A stretch of 16,366 nucleotides of DNA from Acidimicrobiia bacterium (GCA_025357995.1 JANYLF010000327.1:1-16366); one strand, 5' to 3'; numbered from the stretch's first letter, positions 1-9,185 are shown. The notes: a model not told the origin generated them from the letters alone. Made by a program: numbers and translations.

Positions 1-388
1 AGATGACCTTCTCGAGGTCTTTCGGAGCCATGTCGAGCAGGTAGCCGAGGCGGCTGGGCACACCCTTGAAGTACCAGATGTGGGTAACCGGCGCGGCGAG
101 CTCGATGTGACCCATGCGCTCACGGCGAACCTTGGAACGCGTGACCTCGACGCCACAGCGCTCGCAGATGATTCCCTTGAAGCGGACGCGCTTGTACTTG
201 CCGCAGTAGCACTCCCAGTCCTTGGTCGGACCGAAGATCTTCTCGCAGAACAAGCCGTCCTTTTCTGGCTTGAGCGTGCGGTAGTTGATCGTCTCGGGCT
301 TCTTGACCTCGCCGTTGGACCAAGTACGAATCTGATCGGCGGTCGCGAGCGCGATGGAGAGCCGGGCGGAGTCGTTGACGTCGAGCAC
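1..388 (-). CDS. rpoC: RNA polymerase subunit beta' (partial, N-terminal 129 codons)
   Basis: This is the start of the catalytic beta' subunit of RNA polymerase; the rest lies beyond the left edge. The start is GTG at 388-386, with AGAGG six bases upstream, and the protein begins MLDVNDSARLSIALATADQI. The N-terminal zinc site is visible as C60-x-C62 and C75-xx-C78 (ECYCGKYKR...ICERCGVEV), the clamp zinc-binding domain known in bacterial beta'. It continues with RRERMGHIELAAPVTHIWYF and a PSRLGYLLDM segment, both characteristic of the family. It lies 78 nt downstream of rpoB on the same strand with no obvious terminator between them, so the two are very probably cotranscribed. Identification is secure from motif and position; nothing can be said about the active site (NADFDGDQM) because it is outside the window. 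Confidence 0.97.
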   Translation of the reverse strand, partial: MLDVNDSARLSIALATADQIRTWSNGEVKKPETINYRTLKPEKDGLFCEKIFGPTKDWECYCGKYKRVRFKGIICERCGVEVTRSKVRRERMGHIELAAPVTHIWYFKGVPSRLGYLLDMAPKDLEKVI

Positions 389-436
389 CTGTTGCCTCTT
401 CTCTGTGGTTCTCGGGGGTAATGCTTTGCGCGTCGT

Positions 437-456
437 GTCGCGTGGTGTCGCGTGGT
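437..456. repeat. 10-bp tandem repeat in the rpoB-rpoC spacer
   Basis: Two perfect head-to-tail copies of gtcgcgtggt (437-446 and 447-456) are preceded by a degenerate partial copy at about 427-436 (7 of 10 bases match). They occupy the spacer between the rpoB stop and the rpoC ribosome-binding site, outside any gene that I accept. They may simply be replication slippage. Confidence 0.8.
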
Positions 457-466
457 GGGGCTTCGG

Positions 467-3958
<3,492 letters not shown>

Positions 3959-4054
3959 CGCAACTCCTCGAAGTTGAAGGACGTGTGCGGGCGCGCGCGA
4001 ACCAGCACCAAGGTTTTCCAGGGGCGGTACGGGTGTATCGACACGGCTGCCGGG

Positions 4055-4084
4055 ATCATAGACCCCGGGCGCGCACTCCTGCAA
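4055..4084 (-). promoter_or_regulatory. Candidate rpoB-proximal promoter (P2)
   Basis: On the minus strand, TTGCAG (4084-4079) is followed 18 bases later by TATGAT (4060-4055), which matches 5 of 6 bases of the housekeeping -10 consensus. The -35 match is weak (3 of 6). It lies about 100 nt upstream of the rpoB TTG start and downstream of the leader hairpin. Dedicated rpoB promoters in this spacer are known in mycobacteria; here the evidence is sequence match only. Confidence 0.4.
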
Positions 4085-4097
4085 GCAGACCAATCCA

Positions 4098-4124
4098 GGC
4101 GGTCACCCCAATCGGGGTGCCGCC
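4098..4124 (-). other. Strong leader hairpin between rplL and rpoB
   Basis: As RNA from the minus strand this reads GGCGG-CACCCC-GATT-GGGGTG-A-CCGCC: an 11-bp GC-rich stem with a single bulged A and a four-base loop. No U-tract follows, so it is not a classical intrinsic terminator. It lies just downstream of the P1 -10 element, so it would be near the 5' end of a P1 transcript. It could act as an attenuator, as known at the rplL-rpoB junction of E. coli, or as an mRNA-stabilising structure; which one is inference. Confidence 0.6.
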
Positions 4125-4136
4125 TCGGACCGGGGG

Positions 4137-4165
4137 AGGATACAAACCCACCCTCGGTCGGTCAA
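4137..4165 (-). promoter_or_regulatory. Candidate rpoB promoter (P1)
   Basis: On the minus strand TTGACC (4165-4160, 5 of 6 to TTGACA) is separated by exactly 17 bases from TATCCT (4142-4137, 4 of 6 to TATAAT). It lies about 40 nt downstream of the rplL stop and 180 nt upstream of rpoB. The spacing and position make it the best-scoring housekeeping promoter I see in the window. It would allow rpoBC expression independent of the ribosomal protein genes. Confidence 0.55.
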
Positions 4166-4205
4166 GGACCTTTTGCTTGCAGGCCATTGCCCCTGCTGGA
4201 ACGGA

Positions 4206-4592
4206 CTACTTGAGTTCGACGGTCGCGCCGGCCGCCTCGAGGGCCGCCTTTGCCTTCTCGGCGTCTTCTTTCGAAGCCTTTTCCAGTACCGGCTTGGGCG
4301 CCGAATCGACCAGCTCCTTGGCCTCCTTCAGCCCGAGGCTCGTGAGCGTACGGACCTCCTTGATGACCTGGATCTTCTTGTCGCCCGCGGCGGCCAAGAT
4401 GACGTCGAACTCGTCCTTCTCCTCAACGGCCGCGGCATCGCCGCCGCCACCTGGAGCAGCGGCCGCCGCGACGGCCACTGGGGCCGCGGCGGTCACGCCG
4501 AACTCTTCCTCGAAGGCTTTCAGAAACTCGTTCAGCTCCAGGACCGTCATGCTCTTGAAGACGTCCAGAAGCTCGGGGGTGCTCATCGCCAT
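4206..4592 (-). CDS. rplL: 50S ribosomal protein L7/L12, 128 aa
   Basis: Stalk protein that binds in multiple copies to L10 and recruits translational GTPases. The N-terminal dimerisation helices are at about residues 5-32 (LLDVFKSMTVLELNEFLKAF). An Ala/Gly-rich hinge follows at about 34-55, then a C-terminal factor-binding domain (EFDVILAAAGDKKIQVIKEV, LTSLGLKEAKELVD, ending GATVELK). ATG at 4592 is chosen over the in-frame ATG two codons later, because GGAG sits seven bases upstream of the first. The length is normal. The gene follows rplJ by 29 nt, as expected for the L10-L12 pair, and precedes the rpoB promoter region. Confidence 0.97.
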   Translation of the reverse strand: MAMSTPELLDVFKSMTVLELNEFLKAFEEEFGVTAAAPVAVAAAAAPGGGGDAAAVEEKDEFDVILAAAGDKKIQVIKEVRTLTSLGLKEAKELVDSAPKPVLEKASKEDAEKAKAALEAAGATVELK

Positions 4593-4621
4593 TTCGGTGC
4601 TCCGTTTCCTTCTCTTGAGAT

Positions 4622-5284
4622 CTATTCGGCAACCGGGGCATCGGCCTCGGCGGGTGTGTCGGATTCGCCAGCCGGTGCTTCGGCTTCTGCTGCTGCGGGT
4701 GGCTCGGGCGTGGGTTCGTCGACCGGGATGGTCTCGCCGGCCTCGATTTCGATGGCGGCCTCGCCGGCCTCGATGCGTTGATCGATCAGGGCCTTGACGC
4801 CGTAGGCCATGTTGCGGGTAAATGCCTGGAACAGCCCGGCCGCCTTGACCAGCGGGGCTTGGAAACCACTGGCGAGACGAGCCAGCAGCACTTCACGCGG
4901 CGCAACATCGGCCAGCGCGGTCATATCCGCCGGAGTCAGCACCTTCAGGCCGAGCAGGCCGCCCTTGACCACCAGCGCGGCGTTGGTCTTGCCGAAATCA
5001 CGCAACGCCTTGGCCGCGAGGACCGCATCGCCCTTGACGAATGCGATCGCGGTCGGCCCTTGGAGCATCGGGATCAGCTCGGCCAGCCCGGCCTCTTCCG
5101 CGGCGCGGCGCGCCAAGGTGTTCTTGAAGATCTTGAACTCCGTACCCGCGGGCCGCAGCGCGCCTCGGAGTTCGGCAAGCTCGGACACCTTGAGTCCGCG
5201 GTATTCGGTCAACACGGCCGCGTCGGCGTCCGCCAGCTTGGCGCGGATCTCCTCAACGACTGCAACCTTCTCAGGTCTGGCCAC
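4622..5284 (-). CDS. rplJ: 50S ribosomal protein L10 with acidic C-terminal tail, 220 aa
   Basis: L10 anchors L7/L12 dimers to the 23S rRNA GTPase-associated centre. The family core is visible from MARPEKVAVVEEIRAKL through LTEYRGLKVSELAELR, FKIFKNTLARRAAEEAGL and GPTAIAFVKGD to the APREVLLARLASG region. The L12-binding C-terminal helix is probably at about 140-170. The start is GTG at 5284, with AGGA ten bases upstream. Family members are usually about 165-180 residues; here residues 171-220 form an extra tail rich in Ala, Glu and Pro, with 15 acidic residues and no Lys or Arg. The upstream 156-nt spacer looks like an L10 autoregulatory leader. rplL follows after 29 nt. Confidence 0.96.
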   Translation of the reverse strand: MARPEKVAVVEEIRAKLADADAAVLTEYRGLKVSELAELRGALRPAGTEFKIFKNTLARRAAEEAGLAELIPMLQGPTAIAFVKGDAVLAAKALRDFGKTNAALVVKGGLLGLKVLTPADMTALADVAPREVLLARLASGFQAPLVKAAGLFQAFTRNMAYGVKALIDQRIEAGEAAIEIEAGETIPVDEPTPEPPAAAEAEAPAGESDTPAEADAPVAE

Positions 5285-5289
5285 GTGGC

Positions 5290-5425
5290 TGACGTCCTCT
5301 CACTCGGTCCGGGAGCCGCAATCGACACCAACGGACCCGAGGGGGCCGGTCAGAATCGCCTCGTCCGGCAGGCGGGGAAGCCCATTACCGCCCCGGAGGG
5401 CGACCGAAGGTCTGCGGCAGAAATC
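5290..5425 (-). promoter_or_regulatory. Probable ribosomal protein L10 leader (autoregulatory mRNA element)
   Basis: The 156-nt rplA-rplJ spacer, read on the minus strand, contains CCGCAGACCTTCGGTCGCC with a GACC-TTC-GGTC hairpin (5412-5402). It then has GGTAATGGGCTTCCCC and a hairpin CGCCT-N8-AGGCG (5374-5357). The layout (a CGCAGACC-type arm, a TAATGG..CTTCC junction, and a CGCCTGC..GAGG hairpin before rplJ) resembles the known L10 leader, where L10 or the L10-L12 complex binds and represses rplJL. I recall the consensus only approximately; a covariance-model search would settle it. Confidence 0.55.
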
Positions 5426-5440
5426 TTGGAAGCGGGAACC

Positions 5441-6160
5441 CTACTCGGTGCCGCCCGCCACATGCTCGTCGAGCTTGGTCCGAGTGGGATCGACGCGTAC
5501 GCCGGGTCCCATCGTGGACGACACGCTCACACCCTTGAGGTACCGACCCTTCGCGGAGGCCGGCTTCGCCCGCATGATCTCGTCGAGCACAGCCTGGTAG
5601 TTCGTGACCAGGTCGACCCGAGCGAAGCTCACTTTGCCGAGCGGCACGTGCACGTTGCCGTACCGATCGGTGCGGTATTCGACCTTGCCGGCCTTGAACT
5701 CGGACACGGCCTTGGCGACGTCCGGCGTGACAGTTCCGGTTTTCGGATTCGGCATCAGACCGCGTGGGCCGAGCGACCGACCGAGCTTGCCCACCTGACC
5801 CATGAGGTCAGGCGTGGCGATCGCGATGTCGAAGTCCATGAACCCGCCTTCGACGCGTGCGACGAGGTCTTCGGCGCCGACGATGTCGGCCCCGGCCTCT
5901 TCGGCCGCGCGGGCGGCGTCACCCTGTGCGAATACGGCAACCCGGATCGTCTTGCCGGTCCCCTTCGGCAGCGAGACCGTGCCTCGCAGCATCTGGTCAG
6001 CCTTGCGGGGGTCGACGCCGAGGCGGAACGCGGCCTCCACGGTCTCGTCGAACTTCGCGGGGGCCAGGGTCTTCACCAGCTCCAGTGCCTCGATCGGATC
6101 GTGCAGGTGCTCCCGGTCGTAGCGCTTCTCCGCGTCGGTGTACTTCTTGCCGTGCTTCAT
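5441..6160 (-). CDS. rplA: 50S ribosomal protein L1, 239 aa
   Basis: L1 forms the mobile L1 stalk of the 50S subunit near the E site, and in many bacteria represses the rplKA mRNA. The sequence begins MKHGKKYTDAEKRYDREHLH. It carries family motifs ALELVKTLAPAKFDETVEAA, LRGTVSLPKGTGKTIRVAVF and GKLGRSLGPRGLMPNPKTGT, then a C-terminal block KVSFARVDLVTNYQAVLDEI. The frame is open further upstream to 6214, but ATG at 6160 is preceded by AAAGGAG at seven bases and matches the usual N-terminus. It follows rplK by 78 nt. That spacer contains the 10-bp palindrome CCACCGGTGG (6215-6224) and repeated GATC, with no clear promoter. Confidence 0.97.
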   Translation of the reverse strand: MKHGKKYTDAEKRYDREHLHDPIEALELVKTLAPAKFDETVEAAFRLGVDPRKADQMLRGTVSLPKGTGKTIRVAVFAQGDAARAAEEAGADIVGAEDLVARVEGGFMDFDIAIATPDLMGQVGKLGRSLGPRGLMPNPKTGTVTPDVAKAVSEFKAGKVEYRTDRYGNVHVPLGKVSFARVDLVTNYQAVLDEIMRAKPASAKGRYLKGVSVSSTMGPGVRVDPTRTKLDEHVAGGTE

Positions 6161-6238
6161 GGGTGCGCTCCTTTGAGCTTCCTCATCGGTACCCGAACCC
6201 GGTGGCGAGGTCATCCACCGGTGGGATCGTTCGATCGA

Positions 6239-6664
6239 TCAGACGACGTCGAGACCCATCGACCGGGCGGTACCCTCGACCTGGGCCATCGCGCCTTCGA
6301 GGTCGACCGCGTTGAGGTCGGGCATCTTCTGCTCGGCGATCGCCTTAACCTGCGCCCGGCTCACCTTGCCCGCCTTCACCATCGGCGTCGTGCCCGAGCC
6401 CTTTTCGACACCCGCAGCCTGGCGGAGCAGGAACGGCGTCGGCGGCGTCTTGGTGATGAACGTGAACGTGCGGTCCTCGTAGATCGAGATCTCCGCCGGG
6501 ATGATCTGGCCCCGCTGGTTCTCGGTCGCCGCGTTGTACGCCTTGCAGAAGTCCATGATGTTGATGCCGTGGGGGCCGAGCGCGGTACCCACCGGCGGAG
6601 CCGGCGTAGCGCCACCCGCCTGGATCTGGATCTTGACCACTGCGGCGAGCTTCTTCTTCGCCAT
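6239..6664 (-). CDS. rplK: 50S ribosomal protein L11, 141 aa
   Basis: L11 binds the thiostrepton region of 23S rRNA and is needed for factor binding and the stringent response. The sequence is a near-canonical full-length L11. It starts MAKKKLAAVVKIQIQAGGAT, contains the proline-rich switch PAPPVGTALGPHGINIMDFC at about 21-40, and has the RNA-binding C-terminal domain with KTPPTPFLLRQAAG and ending GTARSMGLDVV. AGGAG lies eight bases upstream of ATG 6664. A 242-nt spacer separates it from nusG, so it may have its own promoter or regulatory leader, while rplA follows after 78 nt. Confidence 0.98.
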   Translation of the reverse strand: MAKKKLAAVVKIQIQAGGATPAPPVGTALGPHGINIMDFCKAYNAATENQRGQIIPAEISIYEDRTFTFITKTPPTPFLLRQAAGVEKGSGTTPMVKAGKVSRAQVKAIAEQKMPDLNAVDLEGAMAQVEGTARSMGLDVV

Positions 6665-6906
6665 CCTTATTGCTCCTACTTTGATCGCTGCGTTCTCTGC
6701 GGACCGGCTCGCCGGACTCGTCCTTCAGTGCACCGCTCTCCGGCCTGAGGGACTCGGTCCGCGGGCGTTCACTTCGCTGATTGCACTCCGCAAGCTCCGT
6801 GCGCTGGTGCTCGGAAGTCGCGTTGTTACTTTGGAAAATCTCACCCGATGATCCCGTTCCCGGGACCCCGACCCTGAGGGCCGACCGGAGAGTCTCGCGT
6901 GTTCTC
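6665..6906 (-). other. Structured 242-nt nusG-rplK spacer
   Basis: No gene is found here. On the minus strand it contains several potential stems: GGACCGAGTCC near 6752-6762, CCGG-CGAG-CCGG near 6702-6713, and a longer-range AGTGCA / TGCACT pair that would enclose the first. It ends with the rplK ribosome-binding site. L1 binds a leader upstream of rplK in E. coli, so an L1 operator is possible, but I could not recognise its conserved core. No convincing -10/-35 pair was found. Confidence 0.3.
6850..6867 (-). terminator. Hairpin downstream of nusG, possible weak terminator
   Basis: Minus-strand RNA would form GGUCCCG-GGAA-CGGGAUC, a 7-bp stem (one G-U) closed by a GNRA-type tetraloop, about 40 nt after the nusG stop. 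A short run UUUU occurs about ten bases downstream, further than in a standard intrinsic terminator. It may be a partial terminator or simply a stable stem in the rplK leader. Confidence 0.3.
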
Positions 6907-7734
6907 CTAGAGCTTGGCGACTTGGCCGAACTCGAGCTCGACGGGGGTCTCGCGGCCGAAGATATTGACCAATACCTTCAGCTTCGAACGATCGACATCG
7001 ATCTCGCTGATGGCGCCATTGAAATCGGCGAACGGACCCGACGTGACCCGGACCTGCTCCCCCATCTCGTACTCGAGCCGGGGTCGCACCTTCTTCTCCG
7101 GCGCGCCCTCAACGGCTTCGCCCTTGCCCAACCACTCCTCGACCTCGCGACGAGTCAGCGGTGTGGGCTTGGCCCCACTACCGACAAATCCCGTGACGCC
7201 CGGCGTGTTGCGCACGATGTACCAGGACTCATCGTCGAGCGCCAGGCGGATCAGCAGGTAGCCGGGCCAGACTTTCTTCTGCACCACGACTTTGCGGCCG
7301 TTCTTGAACTCGATGACGTCTTCCATTGGGATGACGACCTCGAAGATGCGCTCCTCGACGTTCATGGAACGCACGCGGCTGGCCAGGTTCTGCTTGACCT
7401 TGTTCTCGTACCCCGCGTAGGTGTGCACAACAAACCAACGGCCGGGCCGGTCGTAGGGGCTCGCCTCGGCCACAACTTCTTCTTCGTCGTCGGCGTCGGC
7501 GTCGGCGTCGGTGATATCCACGATGTCGCCATGACCGGGCAGCTCGATCTCATCGGCGGGGTGGATCTCGATCGCTTCTTCGATCGCGACGGGATCCGCC
7601 TCGGACGTGTCGACCTCGGGCGCGTCGGCAACGGGAGTCGGCTCGGTGAGCGCAGTGTCGATCACCGCATCCGGCGTTGTCGCGCTCGCGTCGAGAGAAG
7701 GTTCGGAATCAAGGTTCATATCGTCGGTCGTCAT
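6907..7734 (-). CDS. nusG: Transcription termination/antitermination factor NusG with acidic N-terminal extension, 275 aa
   Basis: NusG binds the RNA polymerase clamp and links it to Rho or the ribosome. The NGN domain runs from about residue 98 to 205: GRWFVVHTYAGYENKVKQNL, then VVIPMEDVIEFKNGRK, KKVWPGYLLIRL and NTPGVTGFVGSG. The KOW domain is at about 224-275 (GEQVRVTSGPFADFNGAISE, ending FGQVAKL). The first 95 residues contain no Lys or Arg and are strongly acidic, including a short Asp-Ala repeat. Actinobacterial NusG proteins often have such an extension. ATG 7734 lies only 3 nt after the secE stop and lacks a clear ribosome-binding site, so translation is probably coupled to secE. Met6 is an alternative start with no better signal. 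Confidence 0.97.
   Translation of the reverse strand: MTTDDMNLDSEPSLDASATTPDAVIDTALTEPTPVADAPEVDTSEADPVAIEEAIEIHPADEIELPGHGDIVDITDADADADDEEEVVAEASPYDRPGRWFVVHTYAGYENKVKQNLASRVRSMNVEERIFEVVIPMEDVIEFKNGRKVVVQKKVWPGYLLIRLALDDESWYIVRNTPGVTGFVGSGAKPTPLTRREVEEWLGKGEAVEGAPEKKVRPRLEYEMGEQVRVTSGPFADFNGAISEIDVDRSKLKVLVNIFGRETPVELEFGQVAKL
7489..7512. repeat. Hexanucleotide repeat in nusG (four copies of gtcggc)
   Basis: Four head-to-tail copies of gtcggc (the last ends gtcggt) at 7489-7512 encode alternating Asp-Ala at about residues 76-82 of NusG. The repeat is in frame (6 bp), so slippage would change the acidic linker length without breaking the gene. Confidence 0.85.
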
Positions 7735-7737
7735 GGC

Positions 7738-8028
7738 TCAGTCGTAGAGGAAAAGGACGGCTTTGGCCCAGAGGTAGTCGGCACCGAAAATCAGCGTCGT
7801 CATGAACACGACCGCGATCAGCACGATGATGGTGGAGTTGATCACTTCGCTACGGGTCGGCCACGCGACTCGGCGCATTTCGCCGCGGACTTCGGAGAGG
7901 AACTGCGCCGGGCTCGTTCGCTCGCTGGTCTGACCACCGGGAGCACCGGGCCTGCGTTCCGGCGCGCGCGGCTTGTCGGAGCCCTGCTTCGAGGCCATCC
8001 GCCGCATCTGTCGATTCTGTTGGTTCAC
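7738..8028 (-). CDS. secE: Preprotein translocase subunit SecE, 96 aa
   Basis: SecE is the essential clamp subunit of the SecYEG channel in the cytoplasmic membrane. The conserved cytoplasmic amphipathic helix is visible as FLSEVRGEMRRVAWPTRSEV (residues 43-62). A single membrane segment follows at about 64-84 (STIIVLIAVVFMTTLIFGAD). The N-terminal 40 residues are hydrophilic and basic, as in other actinobacterial SecE. The frame runs up into tRNA-Trp, which is not credible. GTG at 8028, with AGGAAGG nine bases upstream, is the best start. It lies 60 nt after tRNA-Trp and ends 3 nt before nusG. Confidence 0.95.
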   Translation of the reverse strand: MNQQNRQMRRMASKQGSDKPRAPERRPGAPGGQTSERTSPAQFLSEVRGEMRRVAWPTRSEVINSTIIVLIAVVFMTTLIFGADYLWAKAVLFLYD

Positions 8029-8088
8029 CGCATTCGGCCTTCCTGGGACGACGTCCCGGGCTGGTCTTCTTTGGGTCGGCTTACGGAG

Positions 8089-8161
8089 CAGGGCAGGAGG
8101 GACTCGAACCCCCAACCGCCGGTTTTGGAGACCGGAGCTCTTCCAATTGAGCTACTGCCCT
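8089..8161 (-). tRNA. tRNA-Trp (anticodon CCA)
   Basis: Complete cloverleaf: acceptor AGGGCAG pairs with CTGCCCT, D-arm GCTC/GAGC, anticodon stem CCGGT/ACCGG with loop CTCCAAA (anticodon at 8128-8126), and a T-arm with TTCGAGT. The discriminator is G and CCA is not encoded. tRNA-Trp immediately before secE-nusG is the conserved actinobacterial arrangement. Confidence 0.97.
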
Positions 8162-8187
8162 CCGGGCGCGCGGGGGCCGGGGTGGCG

Positions 8188-8217
8188 AGCCTAGCCGAGA
8201 GGGTCCCCGCGTCTCAT
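8188..8217 (-). promoter_or_regulatory. Candidate promoter for tRNA-Trp-secE-nusG
   Basis: Minus-strand ATGAGA (8217-8212, 4 of 6) is followed after 18 bases by TAGGCT (8193-8188), a -10 form common in GC-rich Actinomycetota. It lies about 27 nt before the tRNA 5' end. The -35 overlaps the hairpin at 8205-8229. The match is modest. Confidence 0.3.
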
Positions 8218-8229
8218 GCCGACGCGAGG
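8205..8229 (-). terminator. GC-rich hairpin after the anti-sigma-like gene, possible terminator
   Basis: Minus-strand RNA forms a 9-bp stem CCUCGCGUC / GACGCGGGG (one U-G) with loop GGCAUGA, 18 nt after the stop of the anti-sigma-like gene. There is no U-tract, so termination is uncertain, but U-less hairpins are common at gene ends in this phylum. It would separate the sigma operon from tRNA-Trp. Confidence 0.4.
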
Positions 8230-8247
8230 GGCTCAGAAACGTCGCGC

Positions 8248-8610
8248 TCAGCCGGCGAGCAGGCGGCGGCGGGATCGGGCCACCATGACCGCGGCGGTCG
8301 CCGCCCCGGCCACGGCGGCGCCGCCGAGGGCGGCACCGGCCACGGCGACGCGACGACCGGTCAAAATCGATCGGGCCACGCGGCGTTCACCTTCGGCCGC
8401 GAGTGCGTTGAGCGTCTGGGCCAGACTCCCGGGCGCCGGCTCGAGGTACGTGGTGCGCAGCGCGCCCAAACCGCGGAGTAACCGCCGATACCTGGCCAAC
8501 TCGGCCTGACACCGCAAGTCGGACTCGATGAACGTGCGCGTGCGCAGATCGACCTCGACCGTGCCGTCGACGAGACCGGGCAGGAGATCGGCGACATCCT
8601 CATACCGCAT
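8248..8610 (-). CDS. Small single-pass membrane protein, probable anti-sigma factor, 120 aa
   Basis: The gene overlaps the ECF sigma gene by 11 nt (ATGCGGTATGA carries both start and stop), a common sign of a cognate anti-sigma factor with coupled translation. The N-terminus, MRYEDVADLLPGLVDGTVEV then SDLRCQAELARYRRLLRGL, follows the layout of zinc-finger anti-sigma (zf-HC2) domains. However, the expected His-x3-Cys-x2-Cys set is reduced to the single Cys34, so zinc binding by the standard ligands is unlikely. One hydrophobic Ala/Gly/Val-rich segment at about 88-111 should span the membrane, followed by a basic tail RSRRRLLAG. The N-terminal half would then face the cytoplasm and could bind the sigma factor. 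Function is inferred from architecture and position; no anti-sigma activity can be seen directly. Confidence 0.65.
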   Translation of the reverse strand: MRYEDVADLLPGLVDGTVEVDLRTRTFIESDLRCQAELARYRRLLRGLGALRTTYLEPAPGSLAQTLNALAAEGERRVARSILTGRRVAVAGAALGGAAVAGAATAAVMVARSRRRLLAG

Positions 8611-9163
8611 GGGCCGCGCGCCCTTCCTCGAACATCTCGTCGCGGAGGCGCTTGCGCGCTCGATGCAGACGAACCTTGGCGGCCGAGAGCGAGATGCCGA
8701 GCTCCTCGGCGATTGACTCGTGCGTGAGGCCGTATACGTCTCGCAAGACCACCACCGAACGAAGCTTGGCCGGCAGACGATCGACGGCCCGGGCGATGCG
8801 CTCGAGGTCGAGCGTGGTCTCGGTCATGGCTTCGGGCTGCGCCTCGTGACGGAACTCGACGGGATCGAGCCCGGGAAGCAGCGGTTCGGTACGGAGCCGG
8901 CGCCGACGCGACAGGTGCGTGGATGCGCAGTTCGCGGTGATGCGATACAGCCAGGTGCTGAGCTGGGCGTCGCCGCGGAACCGGTCGATCCCTTTCCACG
9001 CCCGCAAGTACGCGTCCTGGACCACATCGCGCGCATCCTCCTCATTCCCCGTCAATCGAGCCGCCAGGGTGTAGAGGTCGTTATAGGTCCGCCGTACCAG
9101 CTCATCAAACGCCTCACGGTCGCCTGCTTGCGCTGCTGTGATCAGTTCGGTCTCGTCCACCAC
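8600..9163 (-). CDS. ECF-type RNA polymerase sigma factor, 187 aa
   Basis: This protein directs RNA polymerase to a special promoter set, usually in response to stress sensed by an anti-sigma partner. Region 2 is at about residues 18-90 (FDELVRRTYNDLYTLAARLT, DARDVVQDAYLRAWKG, STWLYRITANC). Region 4 is at about 125-177 (VDRLPAKLRSVVVLRDVYGL, then the helix-turn-helix SIAEELGISLSAAKVRLHRA). No region 3 is present, which defines the ECF class. The frame continues to a TTG at 9208, but GTG at 9163 (GGAG five bases upstream) or the adjacent GTG at 9160 (eight bases) is better. A matching ECF promoter lies just upstream, and the downstream gene overlaps by 11 nt. The exact ECF group is not assigned. 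Confidence 0.93.
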   Translation of the reverse strand: MVDETELITAAQAGDREAFDELVRRTYNDLYTLAARLTGNEEDARDVVQDAYLRAWKGIDRFRGDAQLSTWLYRITANCASTHLSRRRRLRTEPLLPGLDPVEFRHEAQPEAMTETTLDLERIARAVDRLPAKLRSVVVLRDVYGLTHESIAEELGISLSAAKVRLHRARKRLRDEMFEEGRAAHAV

Positions 9164-9185
9164 TGGCGCTCCGTTCGAGCGGAAG

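Noticed and set aside
6161..6214. Longer L1 starting at ATG 6214
   Set aside because: There is no ribosome-binding site there, and the added 18 residues do not resemble L1; ATG 6160 has AAAGGAG at good distance.
6215..6224. CCACCGGTGG palindrome in the rplK-rplA spacer as an operator
   Set aside because: A 10-bp GC-rich palindrome is expected by chance in this composition, and it lies inside an operon without a promoter next to it.
4778..6748. Plus-strand open frame of 656 codons across rplJ, rplA and rplK
   Set aside because: It crosses three well-identified ribosomal protein genes and their spacers on the opposite strand and has no recognisable motifs.
8042..8060. Hairpin between tRNA-Trp and secE as a terminator
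   Set aside because: On the transcribed strand only five pairs (GGGAC/GTCCC) form with a three-base loop and then a C-A mismatch, with no U-tract. It may partly cover the secE ribosome-binding site but is too weak to annotate.
8029..8115. Longer SecE beginning inside tRNA-Trp
   Set aside because: The extra residues (GVRVPPALL) are the usual translation of a tRNA 3' end; GTG 8028 has a ribosome-binding site.
6781..8481. Plus-strand open frame of 566 codons over nusG, secE and tRNA-Trp
   Set aside because: It runs through a tRNA and two certain genes in antisense; it is a composition artefact.
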